Assembly: GCA_014379915.1 (NCBI GenBank)
Contig: JACMKV010000466.1
Location: forward strand, 1 to 7,041
Direction: 5' to 3'
Source of the DNA: Burkholderiales bacterium
GTDB taxonomy: Bacteria > Pseudomonadota > Gammaproteobacteria > Burkholderiales > JACMKV01
DNA length: 7,041 bases
Below the pieces are notes generated by a model. The model did not search any database, had not been told where the DNA came from, and was given only the letters and a program-made list of their open reading frames with translations. A program made the translations under genes and the position numbers. Shown here piece by piece: positions 1 through 5,263 of the stretch. Numbering within the stretch: position 1 is the stretch's first letter; every line of letters starts with the position of its first letter.

Positions 1-141
1 GTGAGGGGTAAATTCGGGCTTATGCTTACCGCGCAAACGACGCGCGATTTCCACTGCAAGGCGGCCTAGCACCAAATCCGTAGCGTCGACCAAAAACCAG
101 TCGCGCTTGACTTCGTGTGGCTTGGCAGAAAAGGTTTTCAT
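1..141 (-). CDS. rplM: 50S ribosomal protein L13, N-terminal part (runs off left edge)
   Basis: Seen: the minus strand from ATG at 141 encodes 47 residues, open to the window edge, beginning MKTFSAKPHEVKRDW and continuing through LVLGRLAVEIARR and RGKHKPEFTPH. This is the conserved L13 start: the DATD/VLGRLA segment followed by the basic LRGKHKP motif. Full-length L13 is about 142 residues, so roughly two thirds lies outside. L13 is an early-assembling 23S rRNA-binding protein of the large subunit. In proteobacteria rplM is normally followed by rpsI, which would lie beyond the left edge (family knowledge). No strong Shine-Dalgarno is visible before the ATG. A near-consensus promoter 40-70 nt upstream (180-208) would give a leader of about 30 nt. 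The start is fixed by family conservation and by that promoter. Confidence 0.95.
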   Translation of the reverse strand, partial: MKTFSAKPHEVKRDWFLVDATDLVLGRLAVEIARRLRGKHKPEFTPH

Positions 142-179
142 CTTGCGAGACTGACTGACCGAGCCGGGGAAAGCCGGAA

Positions 180-208
180 ATTCTATGCCAGGGGATAGGA
201 AGTGTCAA
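180..208 (-). promoter_or_regulatory. Sigma70 promoter of rplM
   Basis: Seen on the minus strand: a perfect -35 TTGACA at 208-203, a 17-nt spacer, and -10 TAGAAT at 185-180 (5 of 6 consensus). Transcription would begin near 173, leaving a leader of about 32 nt before the rplM ATG at 141. Its strength suits a ribosomal-protein gene. It lies downstream of the terminator at 321-349, so rplM appears insulated from anything transcribed further upstream. The 112 nt between that terminator and the -35 (209-320) show no gene or other recognisable element. Confidence 0.72.
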
Positions 209-320
209 ACGGTGAGTTTTGTGGCCGTGAGTTGAGCATTCTTAGGTTTTCGCATTGCAGCGCATCCATTAGTCGAGATGAGCAATTCACGCAGTTTAAC
301 CACAAGTCGAGTAACCTCGC

Positions 321-349
321 AAAAAAAAGCGCAATCTAGCGATTGCGCT
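321..349 (-). terminator. Intrinsic terminator with U8 tract (end of candidate sRNA)
   Basis: Seen: a perfect inverted repeat GCGCAATC/GATTGCGC (329-336 with 341-348), extended by an A-T pair (328-349), with a 4-nt loop. On the minus strand it is followed directly by eight T (328-321). The plus strand has no T-run after the stem, so the orientation is clear. It stands upstream of the rplM promoter and ends no annotated protein gene directly, which is the main reason to look for an RNA gene ahead of it. Confidence 0.82.
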
Positions 350-417
350 CTAATATCCGCCAAAGGAGGAGGATGGAGGAGACAACGCGTCAACTAAAAC
401 AAAACAAGCGTTGACGT
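321..417 (-). ncRNA. Candidate trans-acting small RNA with anti-SD pyrimidine motif
   Basis: Seen: a self-contained transcription unit of about 97 nt on the minus strand in the osmC-rplM gap. Its parts, in 5' to 3' order, are as follows. A predicted start A at 417 lies six bases after a CATAAT -10. A perfect 7-bp stem CGUCAAC/GUUGACG (416-410 with 394-388) closes a 15-nt U-rich loop. A pyrimidine tract at 382-362, with a single A, contains UCCUCC twice and CCUCCUUU, identical to the anti-Shine-Dalgarno core of 16S rRNA. An intrinsic terminator stem with eight U ends it at 321. Family knowledge: many bacterial sRNAs have this plan of 5' hairpin, single-stranded C/U-rich seed and rho-independent terminator, and such seeds mask ribosome-binding sites. 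Inference: a trans-acting riboregulator. No protein frame with a sensible start fits it. Alternative: the terminator serves coq7 read-through antisense to osmC. I do not recognise a named family. Confidence 0.58.
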
Positions 418-423
418 GGCCGT

Positions 424-453
424 ATTATGCCCGAATTTGGGTATGCCCGACAA
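424..453 (-). promoter_or_regulatory. Promoter of candidate sRNA; AT-symmetric -10 may also serve osmC
   Basis: Seen on the minus strand: TTGTCG at 453-448 (4 of 6), an 18-nt spacer, and CATAAT at 429-424 (5 of 6), placing +1 on an A at 417. That A is directly ahead of the first base of the 5' stem. The same bases read TATTAT on the plus strand (423-428), a one-mismatch -10 that would start a plus transcript near 435 with a leader of about 64 nt to osmC. No good plus-strand -35 accompanies it. The minus promoter is moderately convincing and the shared bidirectional use is inference. Confidence 0.48.
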
Positions 454-498
454 GCGTTTGTTGCGCTGCCGCACCTTACGGAAGAAACGACCCAATAC

Positions 499-939
499 AT
501 GAAAGCACGAATCAAATGGATGGATGGCGCAAGATTTCTCGGCGAGACGGAAAGCGGTCATTCTGTCGTGATGGATGGGCCCAATGAATCCGGAGGCCGA
601 AACTTGGGTCCGCGCCCGATGGAAACTGTCCTTCTTGGAACGGGCGGTTGTACCGCATTCGACGTCGTTCATATACTGAAAAAGAGTCGACAGGCGATCA
701 GTGATTGTGTGGTCGAGATCGCTGCTGACCGTGCTGCGGAGGACCCAAAAATTTTTACACGGATTCACTTCCACTTTGTCGTAACGGGGAGAGACTTAAA
801 ACAGCAACAGGTCGAACGGGCAATCAGGTTATCGGCTGAAAAATACTGCTCGGCGTCGATTATGCTCGGGAAAACAGCGAGAATTTCTCACGATTTCGAA
901 ATAGTGGAATCCGATGAGGGCAGTTTCCAAGCGGACTAA
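499..939 (+). CDS. OsmC family protein, YhfA type
   Basis: Encodes 146 residues of the OsmC/Ohr superfamily. Motifs seen: PMETVLLGTGGCTAFDVV, with the conserved Glu42 and the peroxidatic-type Cys51, and SAEKYCSASIML, with the second Cys117. The start MKARIKWMDG and the segment VVTGRDLK match E. coli YhfA as I remember it, so this is the YhfA branch rather than classical OsmC or Ohr. The family reduces organic hydroperoxides by a Cys pair, but YhfA itself has no firmly assigned substrate. The frame is open back to an ATG at 427, which would add 24 residues. I chose 499 because YhfA-like proteins begin there and GGAAG lies upstream at 480-484, though the spacing (14 nt) is long. The gene is convergent with coq7 and the stop codons overlap (936-939). 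The promoter is uncertain. Confidence 0.92.
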   Translation: MKARIKWMDGARFLGETESGHSVVMDGPNESGGRNLGPRPMETVLLGTGGCTAFDVVHILKKSRQAISDCVVEIAADRAAEDPKIFTRIHFHFVVTGRDLKQQQVERAIRLSAEKYCSASIMLGKTARISHDFEIVESDEGSFQAD

Positions 940-1553
940 ATCCAAAACGCCGCTTTTGTCATTACTTTCGACCCCATCGTCATGGCAAGTCGAATCGGTA
1001 ATGGCAGCGGCACGCCGCCGCCAAGAATAGCCTGAGTCGCGTGATCTGCCTCATCCTCCCGCATTTGCTCCAGCACGGCGCGACTTTTTCGATCGGAAGC
1101 TGGCAAACGCCTCAAATGATTGTCGAGGTGGCGGACGACTTGCCGTTCGGTCTCGGCGAGGAACCCCAAATTCCATTTGTCCCCCAACGCTCCCGCCGTT
1201 GCACCCATTATCAGCGAACTCACGTAAAACAAAGGATTCAATAAGCTGGTTCGGCCTCCGAGTTCGGCGATGCGATGCTGCGTCCAAGCCAAATGCTCGG
1301 TCTCTTCGTCAGCCGCTTTCGAGAGAGAACGCTGCAGTTCGGAATTCCGGGCGGTCAAGGCTTGCCCTTGGTAAAGCGCTTGAGCACAGACCTCGCCGGT
1401 ATGGTTCACACGCATTAGCGCACCGGCAAGACGTTTTTCGGACTCGTCGAGCGGATCCGGCAGAACCTCCTTGCCGGGAATCGGACGCGATGACCTGGGT
1501 GTACCAAACAGCGTGCGCAAGGCGCGATCGAAATTACCGATTAATTTGTCCAT
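936..1553 (-). CDS. coq7: 2-polyprenyl-3-methyl-6-methoxy-1,4-benzoquinone hydroxylase (demethoxyubiquinone hydroxylase)
   Basis: Encodes 205 residues, the usual length of bacterial Coq7. This di-iron monooxygenase adds the C-6 hydroxyl late in ubiquinone synthesis at the inner membrane. The carboxylate-bridged di-iron ligands are visible in order: Glu54 in RVNHTGEVCAQALY, Glu84-x-x-His87 in DEETEHLAW, Glu136 in LAETERQV, and Glu168-x-x-His171 in REDEADH. The spacings Glu54-Glu84 (30) and Glu84-Glu136 (52) agree with the known family. A hydrophobic stretch near 104-120 is probably the membrane-binding surface. The start is ATG 1553 (MDKLIGNFDRALRTL) with GGGG seven bases upstream; a GTG directly before it (1556) is the alternative. 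The start lies inside the end of the upstream Fe-S gene (20-nt overlap), implying translational coupling. The C-terminal SKVMTKAAFWI is typical of beta Coq7. E. coli uses the unrelated UbiF instead. Confidence 0.96.
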   Translation of the reverse strand: MDKLIGNFDRALRTLFGTPRSSRPIPGKEVLPDPLDESEKRLAGALMRVNHTGEVCAQALYQGQALTARNSELQRSLSKAADEETEHLAWTQHRIAELGGRTSLLNPLFYVSSLIMGATAGALGDKWNLGFLAETERQVVRHLDNHLRRLPASDRKSRAVLEQMREDEADHATQAILGGGVPLPLPIRLAMTMGSKVMTKAAFWI

Positions 1554-2826
1554 CACGGAACCCCATTTGTCTGGCGAGCACGGTTATGGGATGCAAAACT
1601 TCGAGCGTCATGCCGGCGCCCCTCATACCCGCCGCTAAATGCAGTGCGCAGCCGATGTTGGACGTGCACAGGACCGTAGCTGCCGAGCTTCTAAGCGCCG
1701 CAATCTTGTCTTGTAATAAGGATCTGGACATTTCGGGTTGGGTCAAAAAGTAACTTCCTGCGGCACCGCAGCACATCTCGTTTCCTGAAAGCGATTCAAT
1801 GGTTATGCCCGGGATACGTTCCAAAAGCCGGTAGGGATGAACTTGCCCGCTTAGCTTGTTTCGTAGTGTGCAGGGATCGTGTACGACGATAGTTTTTTTT
1901 AAGGGGGCGATCTCGATTGCGTTCCAGCCATCCGCATCGGCTAAAAAACGGCTGATATCGGTAAAGCTTGCAAGGGCCGAGGCCTCGTTGCGATTGGCAT
2001 TTGAATCGGCCGCGCAACCAGAGGCTGTGCCGACGACTGCCACTAAAGCAAGCTTTGAAAAAGCTCGAACATTCGCATTTTCCATATCATTCGCGGACGC
2101 AATTTCACCTGCGTGGCGATGCAAAGCTCCGCAACAGCCTTGTTCTCGCGGAACACGAACGCCATAGCCGAGCCGGTTCAGCACGTAAATTGCGGCGCTT
2201 AATGTTGCTGTATCAACGCTGCGCGCGACGCATCCCAGGAATATTCCCACGTCTCCGCGCGGCGTCCCGACAGCCGGATAATGCTCACGCCATATTCTTC
2301 CTCTCGGAAGATGCGGCAGTTGTGCGTCGAGTTGATCAACCCCCAGTTGGCGTAGCAGCCCGGAGCGCCTTACCAGCCGCTGAAGGCCGCTAAGCTGATA
2401 TACCCGAAGTATGCTGGTGAAGCGGCTCATCCAAACCGGATGCGACAACAAGCCGAAGGCTAATCTCCGAAACAGGCGTTGTGACAGCGTGCGCCGCCCC
2501 AAGCTTTCTTTTTGCGAGCGGGCCTGGTTTAACAGCGCTCCAAAAGAAACCTGATTTGGACAAGCCGCTTCGCATGCGCCACAACTCAGGCAGAGATCAA
2601 TGTGCTCTTCATATCGCTGGTTAACTGTCAGGCGTCCCTCGGCAACAGCCCTGATCAGCGCAATGCGGCCGCGCGGAGAGTCGGCTTCGGACAAGGTTTT
2701 AACGTAGGTGGGACATTGCGGCAGGCAAAGTCCGCACTGAACGCAGCGATCGGCAAGCGCGATCAAATCGCGCGTAGCCGAGCTTTCGCCGGTGTTTCCC
2801 GATGACGGTAAATCATTGATCTGCAC
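1534..2826 (-). CDS. glcF: GlcF-like (Fe-S)-binding CCG-domain protein (glycolate oxidase iron-sulfur subunit family)
   Basis: Encodes 430 residues from GTG 2826. Two 4Fe-4S ferredoxin motifs are complete: CVQCGLCLPQCP (Cys28, 31, 34, 38) and CLSCGACEAACP (Cys79, 82, 85, 89). The segment SPRGRIALIRAVAEG between them is typical of GlcF. Two CCG domains follow: GCV at 199 with QGCCGAL at 231-232, then a TASGC motif at 271, HDPCTLR at 319 and EMCCGAAGSY at 352-353. GlcF passes electrons from the flavin subunits GlcD/GlcE to quinone, but neither is in this window, so its partner is unknown; another 2-hydroxyacid dehydrogenase is possible. The frame extends to TTG 2850, rejected because that codon abuts a terminator U-tract with no RBS. 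GTG 2826 also lacks a Shine-Dalgarno. A GATAAT box at 2838-2833 ends six bases before it, so the transcript may be leaderless. It overlaps coq7 by 20 nt and is probably co-transcribed with it. Confidence 0.84.
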   Translation of the reverse strand: MQINDLPSSGNTGESSATRDLIALADRCVQCGLCLPQCPTYVKTLSEADSPRGRIALIRAVAEGRLTVNQRYEEHIDLCLSCGACEAACPNQVSFGALLNQARSQKESLGRRTLSQRLFRRLAFGLLSHPVWMSRFTSILRVYQLSGLQRLVRRSGLLRQLGVDQLDAQLPHLPRGRIWREHYPAVGTPRGDVGIFLGCVARSVDTATLSAAIYVLNRLGYGVRVPREQGCCGALHRHAGEIASANDMENANVRAFSKLALVAVVGTASGCAADSNANRNEASALASFTDISRFLADADGWNAIEIAPLKKTIVVHDPCTLRNKLSGQVHPYRLLERIPGITIESLSGNEMCCGAAGSYFLTQPEMSRSLLQDKIAALRSSAATVLCTSNIGCALHLAAGMRGAGMTLEVLHPITVLARQMGFRDGQINR

Positions 2827-2851
2827 GCCGGGATTATCGCACGCGCCCAAT

Positions 2852-2877
2852 AAAAAACGGGCGCCCGAAGGCGCCCG
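2852..2877 (-). terminator. Intrinsic terminator of the porin gene (UUCG tetraloop)
   Basis: Seen: an 8-bp all-GC stem CGGGCGCC (2858-2865) with GGCGCCCG (2870-2877). On the minus strand the loop reads TTCG and the stem is followed by six T (2857-2852). The stem begins 36 nt after the porin stop codon at 2914. A UUCG loop on a GC stem is exceptionally stable. It separates the porin transcript from glcF-coq7, whose start codon is only 26 nt beyond the U-tract. Confidence 0.9.
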
Positions 2878-2913
2878 CTACAATTGTCCCTGACTTGGGG
2901 CAGTTAACCCTGA

Positions 2914-4245
2914 TCAGAACGCGTGTCTAACGCCTAGCGCTAAACCGCTGGGATCGGAACCTACTCCGGCACCGGTCAGCGCGTTTACACCGAAGTTGTA
3001 GGAAGCAAGCCGATCGTTGTCGATGTAGACATAAAGTGCATAAAGGTCGGTGCGCTTCGACAAGCTGTGGCTATAACCAATGGTGGCGGCCTTGCCTGCG
3101 AGCCCGGCTGTGCTGCACGTTGCGCCATTGGCCTCGCAATCGCCGCTGAAGCCTTTGCCGAAGGACCCGCGTATCGTTCCCGGTCCGATTTTATGCAGCA
3201 CCGACACATAAAATGCTTCGCGGTTGTATTCGGTCGTCGCGCCGGCCGCAGTCTGGCTGTTCTCATATTCGAGCCGTTCGGCGTTGACGTTCAACGTCGT
3301 GGTGCCGAAGAAAGTATAACCGACGCCGGCTTTAAAGCCTTGGTCCTTTGAGCTTTGATTGGTTGGCGATGGCGCTTGCGCTGCTGCGCCCGTCAGTCCA
3401 AATAGGCCGAAATAATCCTCGTGGCGCTCGTAGGCAAAAGTCGCATAAATCGGACCATTTTCGTAGAGGATCGCCGCAGAGCCTATATAGGGATTGATGT
3501 TCGGGTTGGCTTCATTTGCCGATTTTTGCTCGTTTGCGGAATAGGCCAAGCGACCGGACAACCCGGCCCAAACTGGTGTCCAGTACTGGACACTATTGCC
3601 TTGACGACGGTCGAACGAAGCGTCAGGAGCGCCGGAGACGGCAGCGGTCGAAAAAACGCCGGGTATCACGGGCCCTCCCACTCCCGCCGTCGCCGGAACG
3701 CCAACAACACCGACACGTCCGCTTTGCGTCGTCGTCCCTACGCCAAAGCCCGGTGTAGCGAGGATCGAGATACCGCTCGCGATACCTGTCGCATACCATG
3801 CGTCCTGACGCAGAGTGTGGAACTTGTATGGCGTGTCCCAATTGCCGTAGAAGGCAGTGCCCCACGGCCCGGTCAAGCCAACATTCGAATTGCGAGTGCA
3901 AAAGGTGCCGGAGGAAGTGCTGCCCGCGCCCGAATCTATATTGACGCCGGATTCGCACTGGAATATCGCTTTCAGACCCGCTATGCCCAAATCTTCTGTA
4001 CCACGAAAACCGATGTTCGATGAATTCGAGCTCACCCTGTTCCGCGCGCCAAGATCGTTACCATTAGCGGCTGGGGCAGAGACCAAACCGTTTCCAGCGC
4101 CGCCATTGGTCGCGCTGTCGCTCTCGACGTTTTCAAAATCGGCGTTTATGGTCCCGTAAATAACAACGTTGCTGCCTTGCGCATACGCGGCCAGCGGTGC
4201 TGCAAAGGCAGTTGCGACCGCCCAAGCTAGCAATTTCTTATGCAT
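2914..4245 (-). CDS. Outer-membrane general porin (Porin_4 / beta-type trimeric porin family)
   Basis: Encodes 443 residues. A signal peptide is clear: MHKK basic start, hydrophobic LLAWAVATAFAAPLAA, and a likely cleavage after AYA at 22. The mature start NVVIYGTINADFE is the first beta-strand of beta-proteobacterial porins. The segment SNIGFRGTEDLG-GLKAIFQ (77-96) is a family hallmark, and WGTAFYGNWDTPYK (128-141) leads into the pore-constricting region. The chain ends in LALGVRHAF, with the C-terminal Phe that the BAM machinery recognises. At 443 residues it is longer than usual (about 350-400), partly through a Gly/Val-rich stretch around 165-200 and Ala/Gly/Asn-rich loops. Four cysteines (97, 116, 370, 377) could form two loop disulfides. 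The start is firm: CTAAAGGAGA lies five bases upstream of the ATG. It is monocistronic, with its own terminator. The substrate cannot be read from the sequence. Confidence 0.94.
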   Translation of the reverse strand: MHKKLLAWAVATAFAAPLAAYAQGSNVVIYGTINADFENVESDSATNGGAGNGLVSAPAANGNDLGARNRVSSNSSNIGFRGTEDLGIAGLKAIFQCESGVNIDSGAGSTSSGTFCTRNSNVGLTGPWGTAFYGNWDTPYKFHTLRQDAWYATGIASGISILATPGFGVGTTTQSGRVGVVGVPATAGVGGPVIPGVFSTAAVSGAPDASFDRRQGNSVQYWTPVWAGLSGRLAYSANEQKSANEANPNINPYIGSAAILYENGPIYATFAYERHEDYFGLFGLTGAAAQAPSPTNQSSKDQGFKAGVGYTFFGTTTLNVNAERLEYENSQTAAGATTEYNREAFYVSVLHKIGPGTIRGSFGKGFSGDCEANGATCSTAGLAGKAATIGYSHSLSKRTDLYALYVYIDNDRLASYNFGVNALTGAGVGSDPSGLALGVRHAF

Positions 4246-4344
4246 GAAATTCTCCTTTAGAATTAAAACCGTCAGGGTGTCGCTAATTGCAAACCGCGCT
4301 TCGCGCCCCTATAAATCCGAACTTCCTCGGAATCGGGAAGCTTA

Positions 4345-4398
4345 GGCAAATTCTGCCAAATTGCCGTTCCGCATAGCAAGCGATTTATGGGAAATCAA
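4345..4398 (-). promoter_or_regulatory. Candidate porin promoter with overlapping dyad (possible operator)
   Basis: Seen on the minus strand: TTGATT at 4398-4393, a 17-nt spacer and TATGCG at 4375-4370, preceded by TG as in extended -10 promoters. A start near 4363 would give a leader of about 118 nt before the porin ATG. An imperfect 21-bp dyad at 4345-4365 (GGCAAATT, 5-nt centre, AAATTGCC; 7 of 8 arms pair) would cover about +1 to +19, a typical repressor position. The -10 matches consensus only in part. The remaining leader (4261-4344) shows a short CTTCC/GGAAG repeat at 4322-4340 and nothing else I can name. This is a candidate only. Confidence 0.27.
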
Positions 4399-4400
4399 TA

Positions 4401-4433
4401 AGATAAACAAAGAAGTGTTGCTTTTCTGCAACA
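4401..4433 (-). terminator. Probable terminator of the trpG-trpD-trpC operon
   Basis: Seen: a perfect 6-bp inverted repeat TGTTGC/GCAACA (4416-4421 with 4428-4433) with a 6-nt loop. On the minus strand it is followed by a T-rich but interrupted stretch (CTTCTTTGTTTATCTT). It begins 28 nt after the trpC stop at 4461, which suits the end of the operon. The stem is short and the U-run broken, so termination may be partial. Confidence 0.5.
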
Positions 4434-4460
4434 TCGTTCGTGAATAATCGGATAAGTCGT

Positions 4461-5249
4461 TTAGCGGAAAAACCTCGCGAGTTCGGCGCCAGGGTCAGGC
4501 TGGCGCAGAAACGCCTCGCCGATCAAAAAGCAGCGGATCGAGTTGGCGCGCATTAAAGCAACGTGCTCGGGCGTGCCGATTCCGCTCTCCGTAACGATAA
4601 TGCGATCGGCAGGGATCCCGGTTGCCAAGGAGAGCGTTGTATCGAGATGCGTCTCGAAGGTCCGGAGATTTCGGTTGTTTATTCCGATCAGCGGCGTTTC
4701 GAGCTGCAGAGCCGATTCCAGCTCGGCGCGGTCGTGAACTTCGACCAGGACCGCCATGCCGAGGCCATGCGCCACATCCTCAAACTCGCGCATCTGCCCA
4801 GGACTGAGAACAGCGGCAATTAGCAGGATGCAGTCCGCGCCTAGCGCGCGTGCCTGATATACCTGATACGGGTCGATCACGAAATCCTTGCGCAACACCG
4901 GCAGCGAGCACGCGGCGCGCGCCAGCTTCAAATGCTCATCGCTGCCTTGGAAAAAATCGCGGTCCGTTAATACAGAAAGGCAAGCTGCGCCGTTCTGTTC
5001 ATATTCGCGGGCGATAGCCGCAGGGTCGAACGGATCGCGCAGTAGCCCTTTGCTCGGACTAGCGCGTTTGATTTCGGCTATGACGGCAGGACGGCCGGCT
5101 GAAATTTTCGCGCGCAAGCTGGCGACGAAATTTCGCGCAGCAGGCGCTGCTTCCGCTTCGGGGCGTATTGCGTCCATTGCTATGACGGTTTTCGCAGCGG
5201 CGATCTCGCGAACTTTGACGGCTAAAATCTTTTGCAGAATGTCTGCCAT
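4461..5249 (-). CDS. trpC: Indole-3-glycerol phosphate synthase (monofunctional)
   Basis: Encodes 262 residues, the length of a monofunctional TrpC; there is no fused TrpF domain as in E. coli. It closes the indole ring: CdRP to indole-3-glycerol phosphate plus CO2 and water. Active-site motifs of the (beta/alpha)8 barrel are visible in order: AEIKRASPSKG (Glu59, Lys61), VLRKDFVID (Lys121, the catalytic acid), VEVHDRAEL (Glu170), IGINNRNLRTF (Asn191) and IVTESGI (Glu221). The start is ATG 5249, giving MADILQKI, the conserved family N-terminus. A TTG at 5267, overlapping the trpD stop, would add six residues and is less likely. There is no clear Shine-Dalgarno before the ATG, so translation may depend on coupling to trpD, whose stop lies 14 nt upstream. 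It is the last gene of the operon, followed by a probable terminator. Confidence 0.97.
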   Translation of the reverse strand: MADILQKILAVKVREIAAAKTVIAMDAIRPEAEAAPAARNFVASLRAKISAGRPAVIAEIKRASPSKGLLRDPFDPAAIAREYEQNGAACLSVLTDRDFFQGSDEHLKLARAACSLPVLRKDFVIDPYQVYQARALGADCILLIAAVLSPGQMREFEDVAHGLGMAVLVEVHDRAELESALQLETPLIGINNRNLRTFETHLDTTLSLATGIPADRIIVTESGIGTPEHVALMRANSIRCFLIGEAFLRQPDPGAELARFFR

Positions 5250-5263
5250 GGTAAGTCGTCGAA

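Noticed and set aside
142..320. L13 autoregulatory leader structure or attenuator before rplM
   Set aside because: The predicted leader is only about 32 nt and shows no convincing structure; the terminator at 321-349 lies upstream of the promoter, so it cannot attenuate rplM.
373..414. A 13-codon plus-strand mini-gene (ATG 373 to TGA 412-414) with AAAGGAGG just ahead, as a leader peptide for osmC
   Set aside because: The purine run is the complement of the sRNA's C/U tract, the SD-to-ATG gap is only three bases, and no suitable plus promoter lies upstream.
427..498. 24-residue N-terminal extension of the OsmC protein
   Set aside because: YhfA-like proteins begin at the Met encoded at 499; the extension has no homology I recognise and overlaps the predicted promoter region.
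394..774. 126-codon minus-strand open frame opposite osmC
   Set aside because: It lies antisense to a clear OsmC coding frame and has no recognisable domain.
2827..2850. TTG start eight codons upstream for the GlcF-like protein
   Set aside because: It sits one base from the terminator U-tract, has no RBS, and the extra residues are not conserved in the family.
3421..4023. 200-codon plus-strand open frame opposite the porin
   Set aside because: The minus strand encodes an intact porin from signal peptide to terminal Phe here; the plus frame has no motif.
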